Assembly: GCF_014211915.1 (NCBI RefSeq) | Contig: NZ_CP060039.1 | Coordinates: forward strand, 2,728,001-2,792,000 | Direction: 5' to 3' | DNA length: 64,000 nt | Source: Burkholderia cenocepacia | GTDB taxonomy: Bacteria > Pseudomonadota > Gammaproteobacteria > Burkholderiales > Burkholderiaceae | Part shown: positions 45,246-55,996 of the stretch, piece after piece | How the letters are laid out: every line of letters starts with the position of its first letter | How positions within the stretch are numbered: position 1 is the stretch's first letter | Position numbers and translations under genes: made by a program | Notes under the pieces: generated by a model | Seen by the model: the letters and a program-made list of their open reading frames with translations, nothing else | Database searches by the model: none | What the model was told of the DNA's origin: nothing

Positions 45246-45621
45246 ACAAGCCCCTAAGTGTGAAAAAAATGCTCGATCGCGCAAGTGGGCTCGAACGCGG
45301 GCGCTTGCAAAAAGGCGCGGCGCGTCTTGCGCAACCTGTTAGATAAACACTCGCAGCGGCGGAAATCTTCCGACCCGATTTACAAAAATCCCGGCAGAAG
45401 GGCGATATTTTCAGACAAATCGCCAGACTTGCCGGGAGTTCCGGAATCGCGCGGCCCAGCCACGGGGCGCCGTTCGCGCCCTGCCCCCGCAATTGCTTAT
45501 CCAACAGGTTGCCGCTATTCTACCGTGCCGGCTGCCGGATGTGGCGCGACCTTGTCACTGGGTCTGGAGGCTCGCCTCCAGCCGCCCGCGCAACTGCCCT
45601 TCACGCTCGACGTCCAGATTC
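45246..45621. promoter_or_regulatory. Divergent promoter region of ppsA and ppsR
   Basis: 376 bp without a gene I can support. For ppsR, TTGCTT (45493-45498), a 17-nt spacer and TATTCT (45516-45521) form a plausible promoter about 100 bp before the ATG. The ppsA side is AT-rich but has no unambiguous pair of hexamers. Confidence 0.45.
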
Positions 45622-46437
45622 ATGCTGCCTACCGTATTCATCGTCTCCGACGGCACCGGGATCACTGCCGAAACCTTCGCGCACTCGATCCTCTCCCAGT
45701 TCGACCAGAAATTCCGCCTCGTGCGCGTGCCGTTCGTCGACTCGCTCGACAAGGCCTATGCGACCGTCGAAAAGATCAACGAAGCCGCCGTGCACGACGG
45801 CCGTCGCGCGATCGTGTTCACGACGCTCGTCGACAGCGAGTCGAACGACATCGTCAAACGCTCGAACGCGCTCGTGCTCGACATGTTCCAGCGCTTCGTC
45901 GAACCGCTCGAGCAGGAACTCGAGCTCAAGTCGAGCCACGCGATGGGCCGCGGCCATCAGAACGCGGACACCGAGGAATACAAGACGCGGATCGAGGCGA
46001 TCAACTTCTCGCTCGCGCACGACGACGGCCAGTCAAATCGCAACCTGTCGGAGGCCGACGTGATCCTCGTCGGCGTGTCGCGCAGCGGCAAGACGCCGAC
46101 GAGCCTGTATCTCGCGATGCAGTACGGCGTGAAGGCGGCCAACTATCCGCTGATTCCGGAAGACTTCGAACGCGGCAAGCTGCCGTCGGCGCTGGCGCCG
46201 TACAGCGAGAAGCTGTTCGGGCTGTCGATCGACCCGCAGCGCCTGTCGGAGATCCGCAACGAGCGCCGGCCGGGCAGCAAGTACGCGGCCCCCGAGAACT
46301 GCCGCTACGAGATCAACGAGGCCGAAGCGATGATGCGCCGCGAAGGGATCAAGTGGCTGTCGTCGACGCACAAGTCGATCGAGGAAATCGCGACGACGAT
46401 CCTGCAGGAAATCCGGCTCGACCGGCAGTCGTACTGA
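45622..46437 (+). CDS. ppsR: PEP synthase regulatory protein (bifunctional kinase/pyrophosphorylase)
   Basis: Turns PEP synthase off by ADP-dependent phosphorylation and back on by phosphate-dependent dephosphorylation. The product is 271 residues. It begins MLPTVFIVSDGTGITAETFAHSILSQF, with the P-loop GVSRSGKTP at residues 151-159 and the conserved YPLIPEDFERGKLP. The ATG at 45622 is where family similarity begins; the frame is open upstream. Adjacent divergent ppsA supports the assignment. Confidence 0.97.
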   Translation: MLPTVFIVSDGTGITAETFAHSILSQFDQKFRLVRVPFVDSLDKAYATVEKINEAAVHDGRRAIVFTTLVDSESNDIVKRSNALVLDMFQRFVEPLEQELELKSSHAMGRGHQNADTEEYKTRIEAINFSLAHDDGQSNRNLSEADVILVGVSRSGKTPTSLYLAMQYGVKAANYPLIPEDFERGKLPSALAPYSEKLFGLSIDPQRLSEIRNERRPGSKYAAPENCRYEINEAEAMMRREGIKWLSSTHKSIEEIATTILQEIRLDRQSY

Positions 46438-46480
46438 GCGCGGAAGCGCTGGCGGCCGTCAGGCCGTCGCCGAAAGCAGC

Positions 46481-46506
46481 AAGGCCGCGTCAAACGCGGC
46501 CTTGTT
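46481..46506 (+). terminator. Intrinsic terminator after ppsR
   Basis: 10-bp perfect stem AAGGCCGCGT (46481-46490) / ACGCGGCCTT (46494-46503), 3-nt loop, followed by GTTTC. The T-tract is short. Confidence 0.7.
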
Positions 46507-46537
46507 TCGTTTCACGACACATGCACCGCGCGCGGCG

Positions 46538-47320
46538 TCACGCCGGTCGCTGCTGCCGCACCTGCTCGAACAGGCACACTGCCGCCGCCGCCGCGACGTT
46601 CAGCGACTCCATCCCGCCCGGCTGCGGAATCGTCACGCGATGCGTGGCCGCGTCGCGCCAGAATGCCGACACGCCGGCACCTTCGTTGCCGAACACCCAG
46701 GCGACGGGCCCCGACAGGTCGCAGTCGTAGACCGCCTGCGCGCCGTGCGAGTCGGTCAGCGCGACCGGCACGTCGAGGCGTTCGGCAAGCGCCTCAGCTT
46801 CGACGTCCTCATGGATCGACAACAGGAAATGCGCGCCCATGCCCGAGCGCAGCACCTTCGACGACCACGCATAGGCCGTCCCCGGCGCGCAGAACACGTG
46901 ACGCACGCCGGCCGCCGCCGCGCTGCGCAGGATCGAGCCGACGTTGCCGGCATCCTGCACGCCGTCGAGCACGACCGACGTGTGCGTCACGCGTTCGGGC
47001 AGCGGGTGCGCCGGCCGGTCGACCAGCAGCAGGAAACCGACGCCGTTGACGACGTTCGACAACTGCCCGAACAGCGCGTTGGGCAGCGTGACGATCCGCT
47101 GCGCGTCGATGCGTGCGACGATCGCCTGCGCCTCGGCGAGGCCGAGCGCACCTTCGGTCGTGACGCACAGTTCGGGCGTCGCGCCCGTATCGAGGTACGC
47201 GCTTGCCAGGTGGAAACCTTCGAGCAGCGCCTGGCCGCTGCGGCGCTGATGGGGCGTCGAACCCGCGAGCGCCTTCAGGCGCTTGTACAGCGGATTGTCG
47301 CGGGATGTGATGCTTTTCAT
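46538..47320 (-). CDS. SpoU/TrmH family RNA methyltransferase
   Basis: 260-residue SPOUT methyltransferase acting on rRNA or tRNA ribose 2'-OH. It begins with the substrate-binding domain [21 protein letters not shown]. The knotted SAM-binding motifs follow: [35 protein letters not shown], and [22 protein letters not shown]. The target nucleotide is not predictable. Its start overlaps the rnhB stop by 4 bp, placing it last in the lpx-rnhB unit. Confidence 0.93.
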   Translation of the reverse strand: MKSITSRDNPLYKRLKALAGSTPHQRRSGQALLEGFHLASAYLDTGATPELCVTTEGALGLAEAQAIVARIDAQRIVTLPNALFGQLSNVVNGVGFLLLVDRPAHPLPERVTHTSVVLDGVQDAGNVGSILRSAAAAGVRHVFCAPGTAYAWSSKVLRSGMGAHFLLSIHEDVEAEALAERLDVPVALTDSHGAQAVYDCDLSGPVAWVFGNEGAGVSAFWRDAATHRVTIPQPGGMESLNVAAAAAVCLFEQVRQQRPA

Positions 47321-47961
47321 CGAATCAGGTCAAGCGCCGCACGAACCGGCGCGAACGAGCGCCGATGCGCTTCGCACGGGCCGTGCTCGCGGAGTGCGGC
47401 AAGGTGTTTCGCGGTGCCGTAGCCCGCATGCACGTTGAAGCCGTACACCGGGAAGCGTTCGTGCAGGTCGACCAGCATCCGGTCGCGCGTGACCTTCGCG
47501 AGGATCGACGCGGCCGAGATGCTCGGCACGAGCGCGTCGCCACTGACGATCGCCTCGGCACGCACGCTCAGCGTCGGGCAGCGGTTGCCGTCGATCTGCG
47601 CGAGCGTCGGCAGTACCGACAAGCCTTCGACGGCGCGCTTCATCGCGAGCATCGTCGCGTGCAGGATATTCAGCGTATCGATCTCGTCGACACTCGCCGA
47701 CGCGACGCAATACGCGTGCGAACGCGTGACGATCAGGTCGTACAGCGCGTCGCGCTTCTTCGCGGACAGCACTTTCGAATCGTCGAGCCCGTCGATCGGC
47801 TGCGCCGGATCGAGGATCACCGCGGCGGCGACTACCGGCCCCGCGAGCGGGCCGCGGCCGGCTTCGTCGACGCCGCAGACGATCTCGTCCGGACGGCTGA
47901 AGTCGAAACCGCCCTGCACGTCGCTCGACGCGCGGCGGCGTGGCGCACGGACCGCGGTCAT
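47317..47961 (-). CDS. rnhB: Ribonuclease HII
   Basis: Removes ribonucleotides and RNA primers from DNA. The 214 residues include the catalytic acidic motif [56 protein letters not shown] and [15 protein letters not shown]. The ATG at 47961 overlaps the lpxB stop by 4 bp. About 25 N-terminal residues precede the conserved domain. Confidence 0.96.
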   Translation of the reverse strand: MTAVRAPRRRASSDVQGGFDFSRPDEIVCGVDEAGRGPLAGPVVAAAVILDPAQPIDGLDDSKVLSAKKRDALYDLIVTRSHAYCVASASVDEIDTLNILHATMLAMKRAVEGLSVLPTLAQIDGNRCPTLSVRAEAIVSGDALVPSISAASILAKVTRDRMLVDLHERFPVYGFNVHAGYGTAKHLAALREHGPCEAHRRSFAPVRAALDLIR

Positions 47962-49127
47962 GCGCGCCCCTTGCGTTGTTCGAGCACACGCACGACGGCC
48001 TCGGCCGCCTTCGCGGCCGTGTTCTGCCGCAGCGACAGATGCATTTCGGTAAACACTTCGGTGAGCGTGCGGCGGTTCGCGTCGTCGCGCAGCTGCGTGA
48101 GCGTCGCATCGGCGAGCGCCTCGGGCGTCGCGAAATGCTGCAGCAGCTCGGGCACGACGAAGCGACCCGCGAGGATGTTCGGCAAGCCGACATACGGCAG
48201 GTAGCCCTGCCGGCGCATGATCTGCCCGGTCAGCCAGGGCACCTTGTAGGAGATCACCATCGGCTTTTTCAGCAGCGCGGCTTCCAGCGTGACGGTGCCG
48301 CTCTTCACGAGGATCGCGTCGGCGGCCGTCATCGCGACCTGCGAGCGGCCATCGGTGATCGTCAATGCGAGCTGCGGGTGCGCGTCGACGAGCGGCTGCA
48401 GCAGTTCGCGCAGTGCGGGCGTCGCGGCCGGCATCACGAATCGCACGCCGGGTTCGCGCTGCTGCATCAACGCCATCGCCGCGAAGAACGTCGGGCCGAT
48501 CAGCGCGATCTCCGAGCGCCGGCTGCCCGGCAGCACCGCGATCACGGGGCCGTCGGCCGGCAGACCCAGCGCGATGCGCGCACCGTGCGTGTCGGGTTCG
48601 AGCGGGATTTCGTCGGCGAGCGGATGACCGACGTAGGTCGATGCGACGCCGGCCTTGTCGAGGATCGCCGGCTCGAACGGGAACAGGCACAGCATGTGGT
48701 CGACGGACTTCGCGATCTTCTTGATGCGGCCGCCGCGCCACGCCCAGATCGACGGGCACACGAAGTGGATCGACGGAATGCCCGCGTCGCGCGCGGCCTG
48801 CTCGACGTTGAAGTTGAAATCGGGTGCGTCGACGCCGATGAACGCGTCCGGCCGCTCGGCGAGCAGTTGGCGCTTCAGTTCGCCGCGAATCCGCAGGATC
48901 TCGGGAATCTGGCCCAGCGCCTCGACATAGCCGCGCACGGTCAGCTTGTCCATCTGCCAGTGCGAGTCGAAGCCCTGCGCGATCATGCGCTGCCCGCCGA
49001 TCCCGTAATACTGGGCCGATTCGGGCAGCCGCTCGCGCAGCCCGCCGAGCAGCGACGCCGCGAGCAGGTCGCCCGACGGCTCGCCGGCCACCATCGCGAG
49101 TCGCAGCTGATTGGTCGGGAGCGGCAT
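47958..49127 (-). CDS. lpxB: Lipid-A-disaccharide synthase
   Basis: GT19 glycosyltransferase joining UDP-2,3-diacylglucosamine and lipid X. The 389 residues have the N-terminal [47 protein letters not shown] and [16 protein letters not shown] elements ([17 protein letters not shown]), and [23 protein letters not shown]. It is 3 bp after lpxA and coupled to rnhB. Confidence 0.97.
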   Translation of the reverse strand: MPLPTNQLRLAMVAGEPSGDLLAASLLGGLRERLPESAQYYGIGGQRMIAQGFDSHWQMDKLTVRGYVEALGQIPEILRIRGELKRQLLAERPDAFIGVDAPDFNFNVEQAARDAGIPSIHFVCPSIWAWRGGRIKKIAKSVDHMLCLFPFEPAILDKAGVASTYVGHPLADEIPLEPDTHGARIALGLPADGPVIAVLPGSRRSEIALIGPTFFAAMALMQQREPGVRFVMPAATPALRELLQPLVDAHPQLALTITDGRSQVAMTAADAILVKSGTVTLEAALLKKPMVISYKVPWLTGQIMRRQGYLPYVGLPNILAGRFVVPELLQHFATPEALADATLTQLRDDANRRTLTEVFTEMHLSLRQNTAAKAAEAVVRVLEQRKGRA

Positions 49128-49130
49128 CGC

Positions 49131-49919
49131 TTAGCGGATGATGCCGCGTTGCGACGCGTCGATGAACTCGACGAGCGCCGTCACCGGTGCATCGCCGTCG
49201 CCGGCCGCTTCCGCGAGTTCGCGCAGTTGCACCTTCGCTTCTTCCAGCGACAGGCCGTTCTTGTACAGCACGCGGTACGCGCTGCGCAGCGCCGAGATCG
49301 CATCGGCCGAAAAGCCGCGCCGGCGCAGCCCTTCGACGTTGATCCCGTGCGGCTCGGCCTTGTTGCCGGCTGCGATCACGAACGGGGGGATGTCCTGCAC
49401 GAGCGCCGACGCGCCGCCCAGCATCGAGTGCGCGCCGATGCGCACGAACTGGTGCACGCCCGACATCCCGCCGATGATCGCGAAGTCGCCGATCTCGACA
49501 TGACCGGCCATCTGCGCGTTGCTCGACAGGATCACGTTGTTGCCGACGCGGCAGTCGTGGCCGATGTGCACGTAGGCCATGATCCAGTTGTCGTCGCCGA
49601 GCGTCGTCACGCCGACGTCCTGCACGGTGCCCGTGTGAATCGTCGTGAATTCGCGGATCGTGTTGCGGTTGCCGATCACGAGCTTCGTCGGCTCGTCCTT
49701 GTACTTCATGTCCTGCGGACGGCCGCCGACCGACGCGTAATGGCCGATGCGGTTGTCCTCGCCGAGCGTCGTATGGCCTTCGATCACGCTGTGCGAGCCG
49801 ATCGTCGTGCGCGCGCCGATCGTGACGTGCGGGCCGACGATCGCGTACGGGCCGATCTCGACCGATTCGTCGATCTGCGCGCCCGGCTCGACGATCGCGG
49901 TAGGATGAATCCTGGTCAT
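49131..49919 (-). CDS. lpxA: UDP-N-acetylglucosamine O-acyltransferase
   Basis: First step of lipid A synthesis. The 262-residue left-handed beta-helix is built of hexapeptide repeats ([63 protein letters not shown]). The catalytic His lies in [14 protein letters not shown], and a helical C-terminal tail ([32 protein letters not shown]) follows. It is between fabZ and lpxB in the standard order. Confidence 0.97.
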   Translation of the reverse strand: MTRIHPTAIVEPGAQIDESVEIGPYAIVGPHVTIGARTTIGSHSVIEGHTTLGEDNRIGHYASVGGRPQDMKYKDEPTKLVIGNRNTIREFTTIHTGTVQDVGVTTLGDDNWIMAYVHIGHDCRVGNNVILSSNAQMAGHVEIGDFAIIGGMSGVHQFVRIGAHSMLGGASALVQDIPPFVIAAGNKAEPHGINVEGLRRRGFSADAISALRSAYRVLYKNGLSLEEAKVQLRELAEAAGDGDAPVTALVEFIDASQRGIIR

Positions 49920-49986
49920 GCGCCGTTGCCTCTCGATATGATGTGTCGCGTTGTTCGCGTGATGTTACCCATGCGTGCCGCGTCGC

Positions 49987-50454
49987 TCAGGGCGCCGCGT
50001 CGGCCGTCTTGACCGTGCACATCAGTTCGGCTTCCGCCGCCACCTTGCCGTCCACTTCCGCCACCGCCTTGAACTTCCAGATGCCGCGGATGTAGCGCTC
50101 GAACGTCACGTTCAGGATCAGCTGGTCGCCCGGTTCGACCACGCGCTTGAAGCGCGCGCCGTCGATCCCGACGAAGTAATACAGCGTGTTCTCCGGATCC
50201 TTCGGCTGCTCTTCCGCGAACGTCAGCAGCGCCGCGGCCTGGGCGAGCGCCTCGAGGATCAGCACACCCGGCATCACCGGCCGCTTCGGGAAATGCCCCT
50301 GGAAGAACGGCTCGTTGATCGACACGTTCTTCAGCGCTTTGATCCCTTTGTGCGGCTCGAGTTCGAGCACGCGATCGACGAGCAGAATCGGGTAGCGATG
50401 CGGCAGCAGCGTGAGGATCTTGTGGATGTCGAGATTGATTTTTTCAGTGCTCAT
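49987..50454 (-). CDS. fabZ: 3-hydroxyacyl-ACP dehydratase FabZ
   Basis: Hot-dog fold dehydratase of fatty acid elongation. The 155 residues from [32 protein letters not shown] include the catalytic His in [28 protein letters not shown] and its Glu in LEAL. The frame is open further upstream, but the family start is at 50454. It is 67 bp ahead of lpxA. Confidence 0.97.
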
Positions 50455-50583
50455 GATGGTTCGTCTCACGCAGAGGCTGCGCGGTGGTGATGCAAAGGCT
50501 GAAGCGGGCCGCCGCGCGGCCCCGTCTGGCAAACCGGGCCGGTTGCGCTGGCCGTGCCCGGTTCGTGGTCTCGCATGATGCGC

Positions 50584-51663
50584 TCAGGCGTCGGTGCCGC
50601 CCTGGGCGGCGAGCGCGGCTTCGAGCGCCTTGATGCGCTCGCGCAGCTTGTCGAGGTTGCGCACGAGCGCGGCGCTCTTGTTCCATTCGCCGTGGTCGAC
50701 GGCCGGAAACGCGCTGGTATAGATGCCGGCCTTCGGCAGCGACTTCGATACGCCCGACTTCGCGGTGATGATCACATAGTCGCCGAGCGTCACGTGGCCG
50801 GCGATCCCGGCCGCGCCGCCGATCATGCAGTGGCGGCCGATCGTCGTGCTGCCCGCGATGCCGGCGCTGCCGGCGATCACCGTGTACGCACCGATCCGGC
50901 AGTTGTGGCCGATCTGGACCTGGTTGTCGATCTTCACGCATTCCTCGATGACGGTATCCGCCATCGCGCCGCGATCGATCGTCGTGTTCGCGCCGATTTC
51001 GACGTCCGGGCCGATCGTCACGCCGCCGACCTGCGGGATCTTGACCCAGCTGCCGGTACGCGCGTCGCCGTCGCCGACGAAATCCGGTGCGAAGCCGAAG
51101 CCGTCGGAGCCGATCACGGCGCCCGCATGGACGATCGCGCGCGGGCCGACCTTGCAGCCGTGGTACACCGATGCGTTCGGATAAAAGTGCGAGCCGGCGC
51201 CGATCGTCGTGCCGCGGCCGACGAACACGTTCGCGTCGAGCTGCACGCCGTCTTCGATCACCGCGCCGGCCTCGATCGTCACGTGCGGGCCGATCACCGC
51301 GGTCGCGGCGACCTTCGCGGCCGGATCGATCGTCGCGCTCGGATGCACGCCGGCCGCGCGCGGCGGCGTGGCGAGGTCGATGAACATCTGCGCGACGCGC
51401 GCGAAGTACGCGTACGGATTCGGCGTCACGATGAAGTTGCGGCCTTGAGCGGCCGCACCCAGCTTTTCCAGATCCTTCGGTGCGATCAGGACCGCACCGG
51501 CGCGGGTCGACTCGACCTGCGACAGGTACTTCGGGTTCGCGAGGAACGCGAGCTGCTGAGGGCCCGCCTGGTCGAGCGGTGCGAGCCCGCCCACCTTGCA
51601 CTGTGCGTCGCCGGCGATCTCGCCGCCGAACCGTTTTACGAGTTCCTCAAGCGTCAATGCCAT
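50584..51663 (-). CDS. lpxD: UDP-3-O-(3-hydroxyacyl)glucosamine N-acyltransferase
   Basis: 359 residues. The N-terminal uridine-binding domain ([45 protein letters not shown]) precedes a beta-helix of hexapeptide repeats with the catalytic His context [20 protein letters not shown]-terminal helix ([28 protein letters not shown]) that binds acyl carrier protein in homologues follows. It is 16 bp after skp. Confidence 0.97.
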   Translation of the reverse strand: MALTLEELVKRFGGEIAGDAQCKVGGLAPLDQAGPQQLAFLANPKYLSQVESTRAGAVLIAPKDLEKLGAAAQGRNFIVTPNPYAYFARVAQMFIDLATPPRAAGVHPSATIDPAAKVAATAVIGPHVTIEAGAVIEDGVQLDANVFVGRGTTIGAGSHFYPNASVYHGCKVGPRAIVHAGAVIGSDGFGFAPDFVGDGDARTGSWVKIPQVGGVTIGPDVEIGANTTIDRGAMADTVIEECVKIDNQVQIGHNCRIGAYTVIAGSAGIAGSTTIGRHCMIGGAAGIAGHVTLGDYVIITAKSGVSKSLPKAGIYTSAFPAVDHGEWNKSAALVRNLDKLRERIKALEAALAAQGGTDA

Positions 51664-51679
51664 TCGTCGTCTGCTCCGT

Positions 51680-52207
51680 TCAGTTCGTCGAGCCGGACGC
51701 GAGCGCCTTGAGCACCTTGTCGGTGATGTCGATGCGCGGGCTGACGTACACGGCTTCCTGCACGATCAGGTCGTAATTCTGCTGCTCCGCGATCTGCTTG
51801 ATGACCTTGTTCGCCTTTTCCAGCACGGCCGCCAGCTCTTCGTTGCGACGCTGGTTCAGGTCTTCGCGGAACTCGCGCTGCTTGCGCTGGAAGTCGGTGT
51901 CGAGCTGCGCCAGGTCGCGCTGCTTCTGCGCGCGATCAGCCGCCGACAGCGACGCGCCGTTCTTGTCCAGCGAATCGGACATCGACTTCAGACGCGCCGC
52001 CAGGTCCTGCAGATCCTTGTCACGCTTCGCGAACTCGGCTTCGAGCTTCGTCTGCGCCGCCTTGGCGGGCGCCGACTCGCGCAGGATCCGATCCGAATTG
52101 ACCGCCGCGATGCGGGCGACGTCCTGTGCGTGCACCGTTGCCGCGCCCAGGGCCAGCGCAACGGTCAGCGCGCACATCACTCGTTTCGAAAACTTACCGG
52201 TTAGCAA
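51680..52207 (-). CDS. skp: OmpH/Skp family periplasmic chaperone
   Basis: Holds unfolded outer-membrane proteins in the periplasm. The 175 residues have a signal peptide ([28 protein letters not shown], cut near AHA or HAQ). The tentacle-forming charged helices follow ([73 protein letters not shown]). It sits between bamA and lpxD as usual. Confidence 0.95.
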   Translation of the reverse strand: MLTGKFSKRVMCALTVALALGAATVHAQDVARIAAVNSDRILRESAPAKAAQTKLEAEFAKRDKDLQDLAARLKSMSDSLDKNGASLSAADRAQKQRDLAQLDTDFQRKQREFREDLNQRRNEELAAVLEKANKVIKQIAEQQNYDLIVQEAVYVSPRIDITDKVLKALASGSTN

Positions 52208-52241
52208 AATTACCCTCTCGTTGCTGTTGTCATGCGTTCGG

Positions 52242-54551
52242 TCAGAACGCCGTCCCGATCTGGAACTGGAATTTCTGGTACTGGTCGCCTTCGTGCTTCT
52301 GCAGCGGGAAGCCGAGGCTCAGCTTCAGCGGGCCGATCGGCGAGATCCACGCGAGACCCACACCGTAGCCGTAACGCAGGCCGTTGGCGCCCGTACTCGT
52401 GCCGCCCGGCGCATTGCCCCACACGTTACCGCCGTCGAGGAACGTGAACACGCGCAGCGTGCGGTCGTAACCCGTGCCCGGCAGCGGGAACGTCAGCTCG
52501 ATGTTGCCGACCAGCATCTTCGAACCGCCGATCGGATCGTTCGTCTTCGTGTCGCGCGGGCCCAGCGAGCTCGGCTCGTAGCCACGCACGGAGCCGATAC
52601 CGCCCGCGTAGTAGTTCTTGAAGATCGGGTACGGGTTGCCGATACCGTTACCGTAGCCGCCTTGCAGGTTCAGGCCCAGGATGAAGCCGCGCGAGAACGA
52701 ATAGTAGTACTGCGCCTGCAGGTCGGCCTTGTAGTACTGGATCTTGCCGACCGGCACGCCGTACTCCATGTTCGCCTGCGTGAAGTAGCCGCGGCTCGGG
52801 ATCAGCGCGCTGTCACGCGCGTCGCGCGACCATGCGACCGTCAGCGGCACCGTGTTCGACACGCGGCCGAACTCGTTCACGTAATCCTGGTAGCTCTGCG
52901 GCGTGTTCGAATCGACGTCCAGGCGGTTCTGCTCGAAGCCCGCGCCGAAGTAGACGGTGTCGACTTCCGAGAACGGAATGCCGAACTTCAGGTTGCCGCC
53001 CGCGCTGATGATCCGGAAGCTCGAGCTCGTCGAATAGTAGAGCGGCTGGTACGTGCGGTAGAAGACGTCGGTGATCCGCTTGATGCCGTCGACCGTGAAG
53101 TACGGGTCGACCTGCGTGACGGTCAGCGTGCGGTAGCTCTTCGCGGTGTTGACGTTCACCGACAGGCTCGTGCCCGAACCGAACACGTTGTCCTGCGACA
53201 CGCCGGCCGACAGCACGACCTTGTCCGTCGACGAGAAGCCGGCACCCAGCGTGATCGCGCCGGTCGGCTTTTCGTCGACCTTCACGTTCACGTCGACCTG
53301 GTCGTTCGTGCCTTCGACCGGCACCGTCGTCACGTCGACGTTGGTGAAGTAGCCGAGGCGGTTCACGCGGTCCTTCGACAGCGCGAGGCGGTTCGAGTCG
53401 AACCACGAGCTTTCGAGCTGACGCATTTCGCGGCGCACCACTTCGTCGCGCGTGCGCGTGTTGCCGACCACGTTGATGCGGCGCACGTACACGCGGCGGC
53501 TCGGATCGACGACGAGGTTCAGGTTCACCTTGTGGTTCGCCTGGTCGATGTCCGGCTGCGCGTTGACGGTCGCGAATGCGTAGCCGTATTCACCGAGCTT
53601 GTCGACGATCGACTTGGTGGTCTGCTGCAGCTTTTCGGCCGAGAAGCGGTCGCCCGGCTTGATCTTGATCAGCTTGTTGAGTTCGGCCTCGCGATCGAGC
53701 AGGTTGCCCGACAGCTTGATGCCCGACACCGTGTACGGCTCGCCTTCGTGCAGCGTGACCGTCAGGTACATGTCCTTCTTGTCCGGCGAGATCGACACCT
53801 GGGTCGACTCGATGTTGAACTCGAGGTAGCCGCGGTTCAGGTAGTACGAGCGCACGGCCTCGAGGTCGCCCGTGAGCTTTTCCTTCGAGTACAGGTCGTT
53901 CTTCGTGTACCAGGAGAACCAGTTCGGCGTCGACAGCTGCATCTCGTCGCGCAGCGTGCTGGTGCTGAACGCCTTGTTGCCGATGAAGTTGATCTGACGG
54001 ATCTTCGCGCTCGGGCCTTCGGCCACCGCGAACAGGATCGACACGCGGTTCGCGTCGACCGGCGTGATCGTCGTCTTGACCTCGGCCGCATAGAAGCCGC
54101 GCGTCAGGTACTGGCGCTTGAGCTCCTGCTCCGCCTTGTCGACGAGCGCCTTGTCGTAGTAGCGGCCATCGGCGAGGCCGACCGCGCGCAGCGCCTTCGT
54201 CAGGTTGTCCTTGTCGAATTCCTTCGTGCCGGTGAAGTCGATCGACGCGATGGCCGGACGCTCCTGCACCTGCACGATCACGACGTTGCCCTGCGTGGCG
54301 ATACGCACGTCGTTGAAAAAGCCCGTCGCGTACAACGCGCGGATTGCTTCGGATGCCTTGTCGTCCGTGAAGGTATCGCCCTGCTTGATCGGCAGATAGG
54401 CGAACACCGAACCCGCTTCGACGCGCTGCAGCCCCTCGATCTTGATGTCTTGCACCACGAACGGTGCCGCTGCATGCGCCGCGAGGCCGTGCGCGGCGAG
54501 CGCGGCCGCTGCAACTGTCTTAGGTACAAAGCGATGAGGTTTGAACAACAT
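52242..54551 (-). CDS. bamA: Outer membrane protein assembly factor BamA
   Basis: Core of the BAM complex. The 769 residues start with a signal peptide (about 1-28, ending AAHAAA). Five POTRA domains follow (about 30-425; the first begins FVVQDIKIEGLQRVEAGSVFAYLPIKQGDTF), then a 16-strand barrel with the conserved lid-loop region and GGIGSVRGYEPSSLGPRD. The protein ends in the outer-membrane signature Phe (QKFQFQIGTAF). It lies 61 bp after the rseP end. Confidence 0.98.
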   Translation of the reverse strand: MLFKPHRFVPKTVAAAALAAHGLAAHAAAPFVVQDIKIEGLQRVEAGSVFAYLPIKQGDTFTDDKASEAIRALYATGFFNDVRIATQGNVVIVQVQERPAIASIDFTGTKEFDKDNLTKALRAVGLADGRYYDKALVDKAEQELKRQYLTRGFYAAEVKTTITPVDANRVSILFAVAEGPSAKIRQINFIGNKAFSTSTLRDEMQLSTPNWFSWYTKNDLYSKEKLTGDLEAVRSYYLNRGYLEFNIESTQVSISPDKKDMYLTVTLHEGEPYTVSGIKLSGNLLDREAELNKLIKIKPGDRFSAEKLQQTTKSIVDKLGEYGYAFATVNAQPDIDQANHKVNLNLVVDPSRRVYVRRINVVGNTRTRDEVVRREMRQLESSWFDSNRLALSKDRVNRLGYFTNVDVTTVPVEGTNDQVDVNVKVDEKPTGAITLGAGFSSTDKVVLSAGVSQDNVFGSGTSLSVNVNTAKSYRTLTVTQVDPYFTVDGIKRITDVFYRTYQPLYYSTSSSFRIISAGGNLKFGIPFSEVDTVYFGAGFEQNRLDVDSNTPQSYQDYVNEFGRVSNTVPLTVAWSRDARDSALIPSRGYFTQANMEYGVPVGKIQYYKADLQAQYYYSFSRGFILGLNLQGGYGNGIGNPYPIFKNYYAGGIGSVRGYEPSSLGPRDTKTNDPIGGSKMLVGNIELTFPLPGTGYDRTLRVFTFLDGGNVWGNAPGGTSTGANGLRYGYGVGLAWISPIGPLKLSLGFPLQKHEGDQYQKFQFQIGTAF

Positions 54552-54612
54552 GCATCCCCAATATTTAGCTGCATCAAATCGGGCGGCTGGCCAGCGGCCG
54601 CCGCCTGACGCT

Positions 54613-55985
54613 TCAGAAATGGATTAACCGAGCCAGATCGTTGAACAGCGCGATCGCCGACAACGCGACGATGCAGATCAACCCGGCTCTTTGCAGAATC
54701 AGCTGCCAGCGCTCCGAGACGGCTTTCCCGGTCGCGGCTTCAACCGCATAATATAACAGATGCCCCCGTCCAAAACGGGAATCGGCAACAAGTTCAGGAC
54801 GCCAAGGCTAATGCTGACAAGGGCGAGGAACGACAGGAACGCCGACGGACCGAGCCGCGCGCTCTTGCCTGCGTAGTCGGCGATCGTCACCGGGCCGGAC
54901 AGGTTCTTCAGCGACGCGTTGCCCGTGATCATTCGCCCGAACATCTTCAGCGAATACACGGAAATGTCCCACGTGCGGTGCGCGCCGAGCCGCAGGCTCT
55001 CGATCGGCCCGTAGCGCACGTCCACCGATGGCGCGTGCATCGACAGCGCCGCGCCGATACGGCCGATCTGCTGCCCCGATTCGTCGTCACGCTGCATCTG
55101 CGGCACGATCGACACCGTCTGTGCGGCGCCATTGCGCTCGATCCGCAGCTCGAGCGGCTGGCCCGCATGGTGCTTCACCGTATCGATGAAACGCGCCGCG
55201 CCGCCGATCGGCTTGCCGTCGAGCGCGACCAGCTTGTCGCCGACCTTCAGGCCGGCCTGCTCCGCCGCGCTGCCCGGCTGCACCGACGCGACCGACAACG
55301 TGCCGCCGCCGGCCTCGAAGCCCAGATGGGCCATGAAGTCGTCGTCGAGCTGGCTGTCGGGCACGTTGCGGAGGTCGACACGGAAGTCGAACGTCGCGTT
55401 GCCGTCACGCGCGCCGAGCACGACCTCGCGATGGTCGAACGCGGCCGACAGCAGCTTCCAGCGCAGGTCCGACCACGATCGCACCGGCTCGGACTCGCCG
55501 CCCTGCGCGTTGCGGATCGACACGACCGTCTCGCTGCCGTCGAAGCCCGCGCGGGCCGCTGCGGTGCCGGCGGCCGGCGGCGCGACGATCGCGGTCGGCT
55601 CGGTCACGCCGGTGGCGAATACGAGGGAAAACAGTGCGATTGCCAGCAGGAAGTTTGCAATCGGCCCGGCCGCGACGATCGCGATGCGCTTGTAGACCGA
55701 CTGGCGATTGAATGCCTGACCAAGCTCTTCGGGCGGAATGCCTCCCGGGCCCGGATCGCGCTCGTCGAGCATCTTCACGTAGCCGCCGAGCGGCAGCACG
55801 GACAGCGTCCACTCGGTGCCCGTCCTGCGGCTGACCCAGCGCGCGATGGGCTGGCCGAAGCCGATCGAGAAACGCAGCACCTTCACGCCGCACCAGCGCG
55901 CGACGCGATAATGTCCGCACTCATGCACGACGACCAGTACCCCGATCGCCACCGCAAACGCGACCAGTTCGACCAGCACGTTCAT
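54613..55985 (-). CDS. rseP: RIP metalloprotease RseP, with apparent frameshift near the 3' end
   Basis: Inner-membrane site-2 protease that cleaves anti-sigma factors. HExxH (His21-Glu-x-x-His25) lies in TM1, a PDZ-containing periplasmic middle follows (SVQPGSAAEQAGLKVGDKLVALDG), and LLNLLPIPVLDGG-type TM3 residues are present (LGVLNLLPIPVLDGG). Just after DGG, in a G5 run on the minus strand (54763-54767), the frame shifts and ends at 54699 with a foreign tail. Adding one G restores HLLYYAVEAATGKPVSERWQ...IHF, ending at 54613 (457 aa, the normal length). The interval is therefore not a multiple of three. Because rseP is usually essential, a homopolymer sequencing error is likely; a real lesion would remove the last membrane segment. 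Confidence 0.9.
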
Positions 55986-55996
55986 GAGCACCCCAT

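Noticed and set aside
42786..45257. 823-codon plus-strand frame opposite ppsA
   Set aside because: Mirror of ppsA with shadow composition; ppsA is unambiguous.
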